DNA of 64,000 bases from Bryobacterales bacterium (GCA_003166865.1 PMUP01000068.1:62001-126000), one strand, 5' to 3'. Numbered from the stretch's first letter, positions 18,956 to 28,329 are shown. The notes: a model not told the origin generated them from the letters alone. Made by a program: numbers and translations.

Positions 18956-19195
18956 CTAAGCCTCGAGCGCTTTTCGCAGCGTCATGTCGCCGGGATTCTC
19001 GCGCTCAAAAGCGCTCAGAGCAACCCTGAGCGGTGACGTCCGTATCGGACTCATCAGCCATGCCTGCGACACAGGCAAATCGCTATGATCGATTTCCCGC
19101 CATAGCTCCCCATCCAATCGGCGCTGATCAATTCGCACGATGTTGTCTTCGATGCGAATACGAAGATCCTGCGTCTCAAATGTCCTGTTGTTCAT
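18956..19195 (-). CDS. Small hypothetical protein
   Basis: Seventy-nine codons (MNNRTFETQDLRIRIEDNIV...) with no recognised domain and no convincing ribosome-binding site. The alternating strand-like N-terminal half (LRIRIEDNIVRIDQRRLDG) looks protein-like. Downstream strand-convergent placement with the RRM gene is ordinary. Could be a real small gene or chance. Confidence 0.35.
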   Translation of the reverse strand: MNNRTFETQDLRIRIEDNIVRIDQRRLDGELWREIDHSDLPVSQAWLMSPIRTSPLRVALSAFERENPGDMTLRKALEA

Positions 19196-19644
19196 GCTTC
19201 ATTGTCCCATGCGGCCGGTTCGCACGTACAAATTTCATCGAAGCATCACGGATCAAAGCGAAGCTCGCGTGCGTGCAGCTAGCCAGAGCCGTTCCAATGG
19301 AAGAGGAGGCGCGTGAAATCCTGAAGGCCGCACTCGCGCTTCGGCCGCGCGAAGCCGTTCGCCGCCCTCCATAGCTCACGAAGTGTGCTCGATGCGAACT
19401 CGGCGGTATCGGTGTCGTCTCTGATTAACCAAGAAAAGTAAACCTACAGCAGGATTCGTTAGATATCCGGCTTGACAATCTCCGTAATTTAACTGATAAT
19501 AGTAAACGTCTGAGCACTTCTGCCCACCCGCGGCTCGCCTGAACTAAGTCAGGTGATCTGATTCGTGTTCATCTTAGCCCGACTCCGACAATGAGGGCCC
19601 GACTCCGACAATGAGGGCCGTCTCCGACAACCGAGGAGGTTGTA
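19196..19644. other. Intergenic region, no gene supported
   Basis: About 450 bp with only short unsupported frames. The last 70 bases hold a 20-bp tandem repeat next to the ribosome-binding site of the following gene (separate entry). Confidence 0.5.
19577..19616 (+). repeat. Two perfect 20-bp tandem repeats plus a degenerate third
   Basis: The unit GCCCGACTCCGACAATGAGG occurs at 19577-19596 and 19597-19616, and a decayed copy sharing TCCGACAA and GAGG occupies 19617-19636, ending at the GAGGAGG ribosome-binding site of the next gene. It lies in the presumed 5' leader. Confidence 0.8.
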
Positions 19645-19884
19645 ATGTTTCGAGCGTCCGAGAAGTCCACCGGAACCGGGTACACGACAACGGTCGCGTT
19701 TCTGCTGGTAGCCTTCGTATTCAGTCCGGCCGTGTTGATCATCTCGCGCCCACTCGGGCTTGTGTCTGTCTCGCTGGCGATAGCTTGTAGCGCGCTCTGC
19801 ATTACATTGGCCTGGATGAATTGGAAGAGATCATCGCAGCTCTCCATTCCTTCCATCGCGGTTTCGAACGGTGAAACAAAATGA
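19645..19884 (+). CDS. Small two-span membrane protein
   Basis: GAGGAGG sits 5-6 bases before the ATG. The 79-residue protein has two hydrophobic segments (TTVAFLLVAFVFSPAVLII and VSVSLAIACSALCITLAWM) and a short polar tail. Its stop overlaps the next start (ATGA). No family recognised; the coupling suggests a joint function with the exported proteins that follow. Confidence 0.65.
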   Translation: MFRASEKSTGTGYTTTVAFLLVAFVFSPAVLIISRPLGLVSVSLAIACSALCITLAWMNWKRSSQLSIPSIAVSNGETK

Positions 19885-20561
19885 CCAGCCCTGGCGCGTT
19901 CAAGCTCCCGTTGCTGTGCGTAGCGCTCGGGACCTGCCTGCTTCCAGCGGCCGACCTCTCCAGCTATCGTGGGTTCCAGTTCGGCATGAACCTCTCACGA
20001 GCGGCGGAACAGGCTGGGATGAAACCCAGCGAAGCAAAGTTGGAGTACCAACGGCCAGTGATGATTCAACTGCTGGATTTCCAGCCCAATCTCTTTCATA
20101 GCGCGGCCGCGAAAGGCGATCCCGTCTCCGCAATTTCACTCAGTTTCCTGGATGGCGAACTGTTTCGGATGGCTGTGGTCTACGACCGTTACAAAGTGGA
20201 GGGGATGACCACCGAAGATATGATCCAGGCTCTGTCGGCATCCTATGGAACCGCCACCAGGCCCAAGGCGGAGATCGCCTATCACTCCTATTACGCCGAG
20301 AGCGCGCCGGTGATCGCGCGGTGGGAGGATTCCGAATACTCGTACAACTTAATCCGGGCTGAGGATCGTTCCACCTTTGCGATGGTCCTCTACTCGAAAG
20401 CGTTGGACGCTCGGGCGCACACAGCGATCATCGAAGCGGCTCGCTTGAACGCTTTGGAGGCTCCGCAAAGAGAAGCCGACCGTATTAGCAAGCAAGCGGA
20501 AGAGAATCAATTGGAGCAAGAGAAGGCCCGGCTGGCAAACAAAGCGAGTTTCCGCCCTTGA
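19881..20561 (+). CDS. Exported protein of unknown function
   Basis: Start overlaps the previous stop by four bases. A signal peptide (FKLPLLCVALGTCLLPAA) precedes a mature domain beginning DLSSYRGFQFGMNLSRAAEQ, a pattern seen in acidobacterial secreted unknowns, and ends with a charged coiled coil (ADRISKQAEENQLEQEKARL). It overlaps the next gene by four bases. Periplasmic location is inferred. Confidence 0.7.
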   Translation: MTSPGAFKLPLLCVALGTCLLPAADLSSYRGFQFGMNLSRAAEQAGMKPSEAKLEYQRPVMIQLLDFQPNLFHSAAAKGDPVSAISLSFLDGELFRMAVVYDRYKVEGMTTEDMIQALSASYGTATRPKAEIAYHSYYAESAPVIARWEDSEYSYNLIRAEDRSTFAMVLYSKALDARAHTAIIEAARLNALEAPQREADRISKQAEENQLEQEKARLANKASFRP

Positions 20562-20989
20562 ATTTCTACGGTGCCAGCGGCGAGATCGCTACGGACGCCA
20601 TCCAAATGGGTGACATTCAGGCAGGAAATGTCTTTGTCGAAGCCGGCGCCGTTTTGCCTGAATCTTTGGACCTGGGAAGCACGCCGGATGCGAACGGGTG
20701 GAAATCGCTGGAAAGCGCCGGCCGTTCCGAGTTCGAGCAAAAGGTCAGCCAGGCGGGATGGATCTTCTTTCTCATGCATGCGGAGATCACGGCCACCGTG
20801 TACGGTTTTGATGCGCAAAAAGCTTTGCGTACCGCGTTCGAGCGGATCAGTGCGAGTGTGAAATCTCAAAAATGCAACAGTCTTCAAATTACGCGGGTGG
20901 AGAGCAAATCGCTCCTGATGGTGCCGTACGTGAGTGTCACAGCCCACTCGCGGCATCTCCAAGAACGGCCGTTCTTCGCTGGCCGATGA
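20558..20989 (+). CDS. Conserved-looking small protein, unknown function
   Basis: A TTG start overlaps the previous stop (TTGA). The core GWIFFLMHAEITATVYGFD then KALRTAFERISASVKSQKCN, followed by VESKSLLMVPYVSVTAHSRH, resembles a family of cytosolic hypothetical proteins that often adjoin signalling genes. The tail after ARHLQE is likely not conserved. Third gene of a coupled trio starting at 19,645. Confidence 0.6.
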   Translation: MNFYGASGEIATDAIQMGDIQAGNVFVEAGAVLPESLDLGSTPDANGWKSLESAGRSEFEQKVSQAGWIFFLMHAEITATVYGFDAQKALRTAFERISASVKSQKCNSLQITRVESKSLLMVPYVSVTAHSRHLQERPFFAGR

Positions 20990-21097
20990 CGAACTCAAGC
21001 GGTCCGCTTCACTTTTGGCGGCTGTTCAGACGGCGCGGCCTGGGGAGAACCCATGGACGGCTGCTGATTGACGGAAATAGCTATTGGAAATAATCGC

Positions 21098-21310
21098 ATG
21101 CCACTGATAACCTTGAAACTAACCGACCAGGAACTCGGCTTGTTGACCAATCTGGCGGCCGATCAGTTATTTCGCCGGGAGTTCATCGATCCCAAGATGC
21201 CCGGCTACAAGTTCAATCCCGGCGAGTTGAGCATGGGGAAAAAACTCGTGGAGCGTTTGAAGCTCATCACGGACCGGGCGGCAAATTCTAGAATGTCGAA
21301 GGCCGGTTGA
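21098..21310 (+). CDS. Small hypothetical protein
   Basis: Start chosen at ATG 21098 (MPLITLKLTDQELGLLTNLA), preceded by GGAAA. Seventy residues with two amphipathic helices and a central PKMPGYKFNPGEL turn. It resembles small helical regulators but no family is clear. Convention and composition support a real gene. Confidence 0.5.
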   Translation: MPLITLKLTDQELGLLTNLAADQLFRREFIDPKMPGYKFNPGELSMGKKLVERLKLITDRAANSRMSKAG

Positions 21311-21374
21311 CTCGCGGCTCCGCAATTGAGGGGCGCGGACCGGCACTGAGACAAGTATTGGAAGGAGCGGGAAG

Positions 21375-21758
21375 ATGCAGTTCATTCTTACAGGATTCAC
21401 TCAAGAGACGGGATTCCGCGTCTTCGCGTTCGAGGGCGTCGTGGTGGGCCAAATTCGCACGGTCTTTACGGTACGAGCCGACCTGGCTCTGTCACGCCGG
21501 TACGGCATCGCGATGCAGGAACTGCCGCTGTTGTGCCGGAGCCTGCTTGACCGGCAAGAGGAAGGCGGCCATAACACCGATGAAAGCGGCGAACACGATT
21601 CCCTGGCCAAGCATGCCTTGACGTTCTCGGAGGAGGAGATGCGCGCTTGCGCGGACAAGCGCGCCGCGGATCGGGCGCTAGCTGCTCTGAAGAAGAAGGC
21701 GCCGCGCCGTCCTATAGTAGAGAATGCGGGAGCTGCCTGGCGAGGCCCGCAGCCTTAA
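21375..21758 (+). CDS. Hypothetical protein
   Basis: GGAAGGAG lies 9 bases before the ATG. The 127-residue protein begins with a beta-rich part ([20 protein letters not shown] then [20 protein letters not shown]), and the C-terminal half is charged and helical ([20 protein letters not shown]). The last four bases overlap the convergent CoA-transferase stop. Family unknown. Confidence 0.6.
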   Translation: MQFILTGFTQETGFRVFAFEGVVVGQIRTVFTVRADLALSRRYGIAMQELPLLCRSLLDRQEEGGHNTDESGEHDSLAKHALTFSEEEMRACADKRAADRALAALKKKAPRRPIVENAGAAWRGPQP

Positions 21759-22405
21759 CGAGTTTTTGGGCTGACGATCAACCGCGCCTCAGTGACGGCC
21801 TGGACCTCATCGGCGGTCACACCGGGCGCCACTTCATACAGCACCAAGCCCTGGGGCGTCACGCGAATCACGGCGAGTTCCGTGATGATCGTGTCCACCA
21901 CGCCAACGCCGGTAATCGGCAACGTGCAGCTTCGCAAAATCTTGGGCGCTCCCGATTTGGTGGTGTGCTCCATGGCGACAATCACGCGCCGGGCGCTGGC
22001 CACCAGGTCCATCGCGCCACCCATGCCCTTCACCACCTTTCCGGGAACCATCCAGTTGGCAAGGTTGCCCTGCTCGTCCACTTCCATCGCTCCCAAAATG
22101 CTCAGGTCGATATGACCGCCGCGAATCATCGCGAAAGCGTCGGCGCTCGAAAGATACGCAGTGCCCGGGAGCTCGCTCACAGTTTCCTTGCCCGCGTTGA
22201 TCAGGTCGGCGTCCTCCGAGCCTTCCAGCGGATAGGGTCCAATGCCGAGCATCCCGTTCTCCGATTGCAGGACGACTTCGATGGCAGGCGGAACGTAATT
22301 CGCCACCAGCGTGGGTATGCCAATGCCAAGATTTACGTAGAAACCATCCTGAAGCTCCAAGGCTGCGCGCCGCGCAATGCGTTCCCGCCTCTCAAGCTCG
22401 TTCAC
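21755..22405 (-). CDS. 3-oxoacid CoA-transferase, subunit B
   Basis: Start chosen at GTG 22405 inside a 14-base overlap with subunit A, giving [18 protein letters not shown], the usual opening. Diagnostic features: [14 protein letters not shown], the catalytic glutamate in [10 protein letters not shown], and [19 protein letters not shown]. About 216 residues, normal length. With subunit A it moves CoA between an acyl-CoA donor (often succinyl-CoA) and a 3-oxoacid such as acetoacetate. Cytosolic heterotetramer expected. Confidence 0.92.
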   Translation of the reverse strand: MNELERRERIARRAALELQDGFYVNLGIGIPTLVANYVPPAIEVVLQSENGMLGIGPYPLEGSEDADLINAGKETVSELPGTAYLSSADAFAMIRGGHIDLSILGAMEVDEQGNLANWMVPGKVVKGMGGAMDLVASARRVIVAMEHTTKSGAPKILRSCTLPITGVGVVDTIITELAVIRVTPQGLVLYEVAPGVTADEVQAVTEARLIVSPKTR

Positions 22406-23096
22406 GTACGGTTCTCCGCTCGATCTTTTTCTCGTATGTCTGACCATGTACAACGCGGTTCACATAGATGCCCGGCGTGATCACGTGGTCTGGTTCGATT
22501 GCGCCCGGCTCCACTAGCTGCTCCACTTCCGCGATCGTGATCCTCGCCGCGGTAGCCATCATGGGATTAAAATTGCGCGCCGTTTTGCGGTAGACGAGAT
22601 TTCCCATGCGATCGCCTTTCCAAGCCTTGATGAGGGCGAAATCGGCCGTGAGCGCGCGCTCCAGCAAATACTCCCGGCCGCCAAAGATGCGCGTCTCCTT
22701 CCCGTCGGCCACCGCGGTGCCAGCGCCCGCGGGACTGTAGAAGGCGGGAATGCCGGCGCCTCCAGCTCGAATTTGTTCTGCCAACGTGCCCTGCGGAACC
22801 AGCGTTACGTTAATCTTTCCGGCGATCATTAGCGACTCCAGCAGTTTGTTCTCGCCCACGTAACTTCCCACAAACGAATCGATCATGCCGGCCTCCAGCA
22901 GCAGGCCCAGGCCGAATCCGTCGATTCCCATGTTATTGCTGATGATGTGCAAATCGCGGACTCCCCGGCCCACCAGCGCGGCAATCAAATTCTCCGGTAT
23001 GCCGCAGATTCCGAATCCGCCCAGCATAACGGTAGCGCCGCCGGGAATATCGGCTACGGCTTGCTCACATGATGCTACGACTTTGTTTATCGGCAT
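22392..23096 (-). CDS. 3-oxoacid CoA-transferase, subunit A
   Basis: Begins [20 protein letters not shown] and includes [47 protein letters not shown] and [13 protein letters not shown], all characteristic of AtoD/ScoA-type subunits. 234 residues, full length. Overlaps subunit B at its 3' end. HutH lies 12 bases upstream on the same strand, so the genes may form one transcript linking histidine breakdown and ketoacid use, though that metabolic link is only contextual. Confidence 0.93.
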   Translation of the reverse strand: MPINKVVASCEQAVADIPGGATVMLGGFGICGIPENLIAALVGRGVRDLHIISNNMGIDGFGLGLLLEAGMIDSFVGSYVGENKLLESLMIAGKINVTLVPQGTLAEQIRAGGAGIPAFYSPAGAGTAVADGKETRIFGGREYLLERALTADFALIKAWKGDRMGNLVYRKTARNFNPMMATAARITIAEVEQLVEPGAIEPDHVITPGIYVNRVVHGQTYEKKIERRTVRERA

Positions 23097-23108
23097 CGCA
23101 CAGTTTCG

Positions 23109-24614
23109 CTACAGGAACTGGTCGAACTCGCCTGCGCGGATGGCCGCGGCAATCCGTTCAATATCCGGCGACAGAGACCGGTCCTCGATAACGCGCGGAG
23201 CCATGGCACGGATCAGCTCACGAGCGCGTTCAATCGGCTTGGAGGATCGAAGGGGCGCACGGAAATCCAGACCCTCCGCCGCGGCCAGCAGCTCGATGGC
23301 GAGAACGTACTCAGCATTCTCCACGGTTTGCCTAAATTTCAGGGCAGACGTCATGCCCATGGAAACATGGTCTTCCTTTCCGCCGGAAGTTGGAACGTTG
23401 TCCACGCTGGCCGGGTGCGCGAGAACACGGGCTTCGTTCAGCAAGGCGGCCGCGCAAACTTGCGCGATCATGAATCCAGAAGAGTTGCCGGCGTGCGCGC
23501 TCAGAAACGGCGGGAGTCCTTCGTTGAGATCGGGGTTCACCAGCCGGTCGATCCGGCGCTCGCCGATGCTCATCAAGGTAGTCAACGCGATGGCCGCATA
23601 GTCGAACGTGAGCGCCAGCGGCGCGCCATGGAAATTGCCGCCGCTCAGAATCTCGCCGCCCGGGAACACCAAGGGATTGTCGGTGGCCGAACCGCTCTCC
23701 ACTTCCACGGTTTCGCGCGCGTGCTGCAATGCCGCGCGGACGCCGCCGTGCACTTGTGGCATGCATCGAAGGCTGTAGGCGTCCTGGACGCGCGGATCGT
23801 TCTTCAAGTGCGATTCACGAATTTCGCTTCCTTGGACCAGCTCGCGCAAATGCTTGGCCGAAGCTTGCTGGCCGGCATGCGGCCGCGCTGCCTGAATTCG
23901 CTCATCGAACGCGGCGGGCGTCCCGCGCAGGGCATCCAAAGTCATCGCGCCGGCCAGATCAGCCAGCGACGTCACACGCTCAGCGCGAAACAAGGCCAGC
24001 GCGCCAACGGCGGCCATCGCTTGCGTGCCGTTCAGCAGCGCCAGACCTTCCTTGGCTTCGAGGCGCACCGGCTCAATTTGCGCGGCGGCGAGAGCCTTTG
24101 CGCCTTCCATCCAAGCACCCTGATATCGTGAGACGCCCTCGCCAATCATGGACAGCGCGAGATGCGCCAGCGGCGCGAGGTCGCCGCTCGCTCCAACGGA
24201 ACCTTTCTCCGGGATTCGCGGGAGCACGCCGCGCTCCAGCATCGCGAGCAGCGTGCTGACGATTTCCACGCGGCAGCCGCTGAACCCCAAGGCCAGCACG
24301 TTCGCCCGGAGCAGCATCATGGCCCGTGTTTCAGCTTCCGAGAGCGGCTGCCCGAGGCCGCAGGCGTGGCTGCGAACCAGATTCAATTGCAGGCTGTTGA
24401 GCTCGGACGGCGGAATCCGGACGTCAGCCAATTTGCCGAATCCGGTGTTGATGCCATACACCGCGCGATCCTGGGTGAGCACTTGTTCCACCGCGTCGCG
24501 AGATCGCTGGATGCGTTCACGGGCGTCTCGGGCAAGACTGAGTTGCTTCTGAGCGCTGGCAACGAGCGAGATCTCTTCGAGCGTGAGGCTGCGGCCGGAA
24601 AGTTCAAGTGTCAT
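23109..24614 (-). CDS. hutH: Histidine ammonia-lyase
   Basis: Start at ATG 24614 (MTLELSGRSLTLEEISLVA); the longer open frame runs through the tRNA fragment and is rejected. The 501 residues include the MIO-forming ASG in GSVGASGDLAPLAH, the active-site loop VYGINTGFGKL, ATDNPLVFPGGEI and SSGFMIAQVCAAALLNE. It deaminates histidine to urocanate. No hutU, hutI or hutG is visible in the window, so the rest of the pathway would lie elsewhere. Confidence 0.93.
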   Translation of the reverse strand: MTLELSGRSLTLEEISLVASAQKQLSLARDARERIQRSRDAVEQVLTQDRAVYGINTGFGKLADVRIPPSELNSLQLNLVRSHACGLGQPLSEAETRAMMLLRANVLALGFSGCRVEIVSTLLAMLERGVLPRIPEKGSVGASGDLAPLAHLALSMIGEGVSRYQGAWMEGAKALAAAQIEPVRLEAKEGLALLNGTQAMAAVGALALFRAERVTSLADLAGAMTLDALRGTPAAFDERIQAARPHAGQQASAKHLRELVQGSEIRESHLKNDPRVQDAYSLRCMPQVHGGVRAALQHARETVEVESGSATDNPLVFPGGEILSGGNFHGAPLALTFDYAAIALTTLMSIGERRIDRLVNPDLNEGLPPFLSAHAGNSSGFMIAQVCAAALLNEARVLAHPASVDNVPTSGGKEDHVSMGMTSALKFRQTVENAEYVLAIELLAAAEGLDFRAPLRSSKPIERARELIRAMAPRVIEDRSLSPDIERIAAAIRAGEFDQFL

Positions 24615-24644
24615 TGGAGCTGGAAACGGTGAAGCGGCGGACGA

Positions 24645-24689
24645 TGGAGCGAGAGATGGGACTCGAACCCACGACGTCCAGCTTGGGAA
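24645..24689 (-). repeat. Displaced 3' half of tRNA-Gly (putative attachment-site relic)
   Basis: On the minus strand this reads from the anticodon loop (TTCCCAA) and stem half GCTGG through a complete T-arm (GTGGG-TTCGAGT-CCCAT) to CTCTCGC-TCCA. Eighteen bases (24672-24689) are identical to 27723-27740 in the intact tRNA-Gly. The 5' half is missing. Its acceptor strand CTCTCGC would pair with the GCGGGAG 5' strand of the intact tRNA with one G-U wobble, so it may be the original 3' end displaced by an insertion. Confidence 0.75.
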
Positions 24690-24846
24690 AACGGGCAATG
24701 TTTTGTTTTCAGTAACATAAATGCGCAGGGTGTTGATTCAGGGTATCAAAAACGCCAACAAAACAAGGGTCCGTTTCGGCTGGTGTGTTAATAGAGGGTT
24801 TTTGGAGGGTTAAAGACGACCCTCGAGCAAGGTCGCTTGGACACCT

Positions 24847-25365
24847 TCAGCGCTGGAGGGCCGCGCGGACCGTCCGCACATCGAGAAACATCCGTTGTGG
24901 TCCTGTCACCGCAGCACCCTCGACGGGCACAAAACCATATCGTGCATACCAGCTGACCCGGTCCCGATAGGCGTCTGTGATGATCGAGCGACAGCCAACT
25001 TCATCGGCCACCCGCAAGCTGATGCGGAGCGCTTCTGAAATTAGTGCGTGTCCAAGTCCCCGGCCTGTGAATCGCCGATCCACTGCGAGCCGCGCTAGCA
25101 AAATCAACGGCAGATCGTAAGGGGGCAGCCCGCGGACATACTTCTTCGGAAACGCATCGCGAGGCACGCTTGCCATCGCCAGGGTAAAGTAGCCGAGCAC
25201 GGTGCGCGGAGCGTCCTCATCGAGAGCCACATAGCTTACACCGATCGAGCTCTTCTGCTGATTGGTCCAGGCATGACGCTTGAGATAATTGTTGAGGGCG
25301 TCATCACCGCAATCGAAATTCTCCACCTCATCGTGTTCTTCGAGGCGGCGAATGACAAGGGCCAT
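24847..25365 (-). CDS. GNAT acetyltransferase, TacT-like toxin
   Basis: A 172-residue GNAT domain: IRRLEEHDEVENFDCGDDAL then LNNYLKRHA, typical of TacT-type toxins; LLARLAVDRRFTGRGLGHAL contains the acetyl-CoA-binding R/Q-x-x-G-x-G/A loop; the C-terminal WYARYGFVP provides the tyrosine. TacT enzymes acetylate aminoacyl-tRNA. The ATG directly abuts the stop of the preceding partner gene (TGA-ATG), as in toxin-antitoxin operons. Confidence 0.8.
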   Translation of the reverse strand: MALVIRRLEEHDEVENFDCGDDALNNYLKRHAWTNQQKSSIGVSYVALDEDAPRTVLGYFTLAMASVPRDAFPKKYVRGLPPYDLPLILLARLAVDRRFTGRGLGHALISEALRISLRVADEVGCRSIITDAYRDRVSWYARYGFVPVEGAAVTGPQRMFLDVRTVRAALQR

Positions 25366-25770
25366 TCAGTCCCGCATAGCCCGAATCAGGGCATCCGTAG
25401 GGCGGTTCGCTTCCCCTGCAGATACGAGTCGAGCAAGACTTTCCAGTTCGCGCCCAGTCCATTTGATATCCACACGTGGCAGGACAAGGTCTGGAGCCAC
25501 GCGTTCCAGCCGCGGAAAGAGCAGCACCTTTCGCTCCCCGCTCGCGCTCTCGCTTATGATCCGGTGCCCCAATTTCCGCTCCGAGACAGCCCATCGAAAC
25601 AGCGCTACGGCATCGGATAGGAAGTCGGTGTTGCTGCTGAGCTGCAATTCTTCTTTGAGCAAGCGCATGGCGCGATCTTCCGCTGGAGCTAGGTCCGCCT
25701 GGAACTTGGTCTTGCGCCGTGGGCTGATCGCCGGAACCTCGATTCGTTTTTTTCTGGTCTTCAAAGCCAT
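25366..25770 (-). CDS. Putative antitoxin partner of the GNAT toxin
   Basis: Start at ATG 25770 (MALKTRKKRIEVPAISPRRK). The 134-residue protein has a basic N-terminus, a helical middle (RAMRLLKEELQLSSNTDFLS then DAVALFRWAVSERK) and a C-terminal strand/helix part. It is not a standard DUF1778 TacA, but gene order, size and zero spacing to the GNAT gene fit an antitoxin. DNA binding through the helical region is a guess. Confidence 0.55.
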   Translation of the reverse strand: MALKTRKKRIEVPAISPRRKTKFQADLAPAEDRAMRLLKEELQLSSNTDFLSDAVALFRWAVSERKLGHRIISESASGERKVLLFPRLERVAPDLVLPRVDIKWTGRELESLARLVSAGEANRPTDALIRAMRD

Positions 25771-25984
25771 TGCCCACCCTAGTATCCTATTATACTCCGT
25801 TTCCTTCCTATATTGGAGTGGAATGGGATAAGCCCGCACTCGCTCCTGACAACCCTGGCCGCCGAGGTACGATCCCGTCTTACGTCGTACGCTTTCAACC
25901 CGGCACTCTGCGTCTCGCTGCTGCGCGCACTACCTGGATTGAGCCATACACGCCTGGTTCACGGCGCCCCGCCGACTTCTTTGG

Positions 25985-27014
25985 ATGGGGCGAAACAAGA
26001 TGGTTCAGCAGAAAACCTTTTGGCACCTGCTGCCGCAGCGGCGGATGCCCCGCGAATACGAGATCGTAACGTCCAAGCTCCTGTTGAACACCGGAGAAGG
26101 CTTTACGGGCAAGCGTTTTGAGCTGGATGCTCCATTGCGGCCGTGGTGTGAGCAATACCAGCAAGGCTCTCCGTTGGCCTGCACTTCCTGGGAGAAGTTT
26201 CGCGATCCGCGGGAGACTACATACACCAAGTACACCGAACTCCAAATGGAAAAGGAGATCTTTGTCGACGGTTGAGGAGATCGAAGTCAACGGCTATGAC
26301 CGCGAGTTGCAGCCTCGGTGGTTCCAGACACTCGGAACGCTTGTCGCGCCCTTCCGGTATCCTGGCCACGCCCTCATGATGATCGCCGCCTATGCGGCGC
26401 AAATGGCGCCGGGCGGGCGGATCGTAGTCGCCGCGATGTTCCAGGCCGGCGATGAGGCTCGGCGCGTGGAACGCCTGGCCTACCGCGTCCGGCAGGTCCA
26501 ACTGGCTTTCCCGGGCTTCGCGGCTGACAGCAAGTCTCTTTGGGAACAGGACCCGTGCTGGCAACCGCTGCGTCAGTTCGTGGAGCGGCTCCTTGTCACC
26601 TACGATTGGGGCGAGGCCTTCGTGGCTCTGAATCTGGTCCTCGAGCCGATGATCGACGATCTTCTCCTGAAACACACGAGCGATCTGGCGCTCGGCCATG
26701 ACGATCACTTGCTCGGCCAGATATTCTACTCGCTCAACGAAGACTGCCAATGGCACCGCCAATGGAGCCAGGCTCTGACCCAAACTGCGATTGAAGATAC
26801 TCCAACCAACCGCCAACTCATCCAGACCTGGATCAACAAGTGGTACCCGGGCGCGGTACGCGCAGTGGACGCCTTCTCTTCGCTATTTGAAGGAAAGCCA
26901 GGGGGCCCATCTATGCCTCCGTTCCGCGATCTCACTTCCCAGATTCTGGCGTTCAGCGCGGACTATTTACACGCCATGGGTCTCCAACCCGCCTCGTTGA
27001 GCGATGCCAATTGA
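25985..27014 (+). pseudogene. Frameshifted beta subunit of a soluble di-iron monooxygenase
   Basis: Two frames join into a TmoE/phenol-hydroxylase-like beta subunit. The first (25985-26275) matches the family N-terminus: KTFWHLLPQRRMPREYEIVT, then APLRPWCEQYQQGSPL and FRDPRETTYTKYTELQ. The second continues with EEIEVNGYDRELQPRWFQTL, AAYAAQMAPGG, LWEQDPCW and YDWGEAFVALNLVLEPMID. One base is missing near 26271-26275 (GGT-TTGAG region). No alpha, gamma, coupling, ferredoxin or reductase gene adjoins it. Such subunits form the alpha2beta2gamma2 hydroxylase of toluene, alkene or isoprene monooxygenases, so this is a lone relic. Confidence 0.75.
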
Positions 27015-27029
27015 CGCCCGAGCGACAAG

Positions 27030-27312
27030 TGCTCCACAGGAGTGTGGACGTAAATCACTATGGCGTTCCCGATCTCGTTTTTCAGGTGGATTTTCCTTCC
27101 CGCTGGTATCCGGCCGGTCTGCTCGGCGGCTATGTAGGCGAGGGTGCCGGCAATGATTTCCGGGGGCGCGGGGGCCTGACTCTCGCACCGCAGTTGGGAC
27201 GCAATCCCGAATCCGGTGAGCCACACGTTGCCGGCGTCGTCGACGAGCACTTGATGTCCTTATGTATGAGATTTTGATACACACGCTAGTGCATGTGGGC
27301 AACTTCCGTGAG
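27030..27312 (-). pseudogene. Relic of a Ser/Thr protein kinase
   Basis: Fragments in different frames retain kinase hallmarks: LTEVAHMH then a stop, catalytic loop LIHKDIK, then after a frame change VLVDDAGNVWLTGFGIASQL (DFG equivalent GFG) and GTLAYIAAEQTGR (activation-segment end, normally YMAPEQ). This resembles the N-terminal kinase of large AAA/GAF multi-domain kinases. Internal stop and frameshifts show that it is not functional. Confidence 0.6.
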
Positions 27313-27339
27313 GGCTCACGCCCCGTCGACCGCACCCAC

Positions 27340-27377
27340 CTCAGGCAACGCGCGTTTGCCGATTCCGCCACGACCGC
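27340..27377 (-). pseudogene. 5' fragment of a tRNA-Leu-like gene
   Basis: On the minus strand from 27377: acceptor GCGGTCG, TG, then GCGGAATCGGCAAACGC, the D-arm pattern of tRNA-Leu. The following anticodon region (CCTGAGG) suggests GAG but its stem no longer pairs, and the sequence passes into the kinase relic. Decayed or truncated tRNA gene. Confidence 0.45.
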
Positions 27378-27695
27378 GTGACCCGTCAATCAAGTTGAAC
27401 GAACTAGTTTCATTTGGATAGCCCCACTGGCTTTCCGATATCCGACTCGTCTCGATCAGCAGTTGCCGACCAGTTAGAATGCCGACTGGCCAAGCTGGAC
27501 GTCGAAGTTTGAGCCTCCTGGAATCAATAGCTTGCAAGGCTCCAGCCACAACATTATTATTACATCGGAGGGTCCAGTCTAAGCCGAATCCGTGTTGAGT
27601 CGGTAAAATCCCTAACAAGTAACTTAAAATTAGGCACTTACAGCTAAACGGAGGGTTTGGAGAGTGCGGGAAATCTTCGTAACTAGTTGAAAATA

Positions 27696-27770
<75 letters not shown>

Positions 27771-28031
27771 CCGTAGACTATCCTTCTACTTAGCTCACAG
27801 CAAACCACTTACGTTCCTAACACGCTGTCTATCCAGTCTATACTGTCTATAAGAAGGACCCTGTTCGGAGCCAAAAACGGACAGTAAACCGGACAGTAGC
27901 AGCCCGAGAATCCACCTTCAAACAATTCTCGCACGACCACAGATTATCATACTGTCTGTTGTCCGTGTCTGTCTGTGGACAGTAAGCCTTCAAATCAAGA
28001 TGAAAATGAGTGGAGCACTCGATTGGAAGAA
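27771..28031. other. Intergenic region at the left border of the mobile element
   Basis: No gene supported. Short repeated words around ACTGTCTAT/ACAGTA occur (for example at 27,824-27,850 and 27,950-27,980), suggesting regulatory or recombination sequence, but no defined att core could be identified by eye. Confidence 0.3.
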
Positions 28032-28217
28032 TCAGTCGTCCTTCGGTTTGTTCTTGCTCCCTGGGGGCCTTCCCCGTCGCTTTACCGCAGTCATCCATTT
28101 CGGTGGTCTCCCCCGTCGTTTTCCCTGTCCAAGAGAGAGCCGCCCCAGCACGGCGATGGCTTCGTCGAGCTGATCCCGTTCCTGCCGAATTTCGGCGAGC
28201 ATTTTGTTGATGTCCAT
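28032..28217 (-). CDS. Small AT-hook-like DNA-binding protein, copy A
   Basis: Sixty-one residues from ATG 28217: an N-terminal helix (MDINKMLAEIRQERDQLDEA) followed by two RGRPP AT-hook cores in KRRGRPPKWM and KRRGRPPGSKNK. AT-hooks insert into the minor groove of AT-rich DNA. A near-identical gene lies at 51,017 on the other strand. The bases CTGGGAAA before the ATG are shared by both copies. Confidence 0.7.
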   Translation of the reverse strand: MDINKMLAEIRQERDQLDEAIAVLGRLSLGQGKRRGRPPKWMTAVKRRGRPPGSKNKPKDD

Positions 28218-28329
28218 TTTCCCAGGATATCCATGTTCGGGGTCGGCGAGGGGTCGGCCTTGCTCAGGCGATTGTTCCGCGCGGCCCACCGTGAGAGGAA
28301 CCCCCGAGCCCACCACATGTGCCGAGGGA

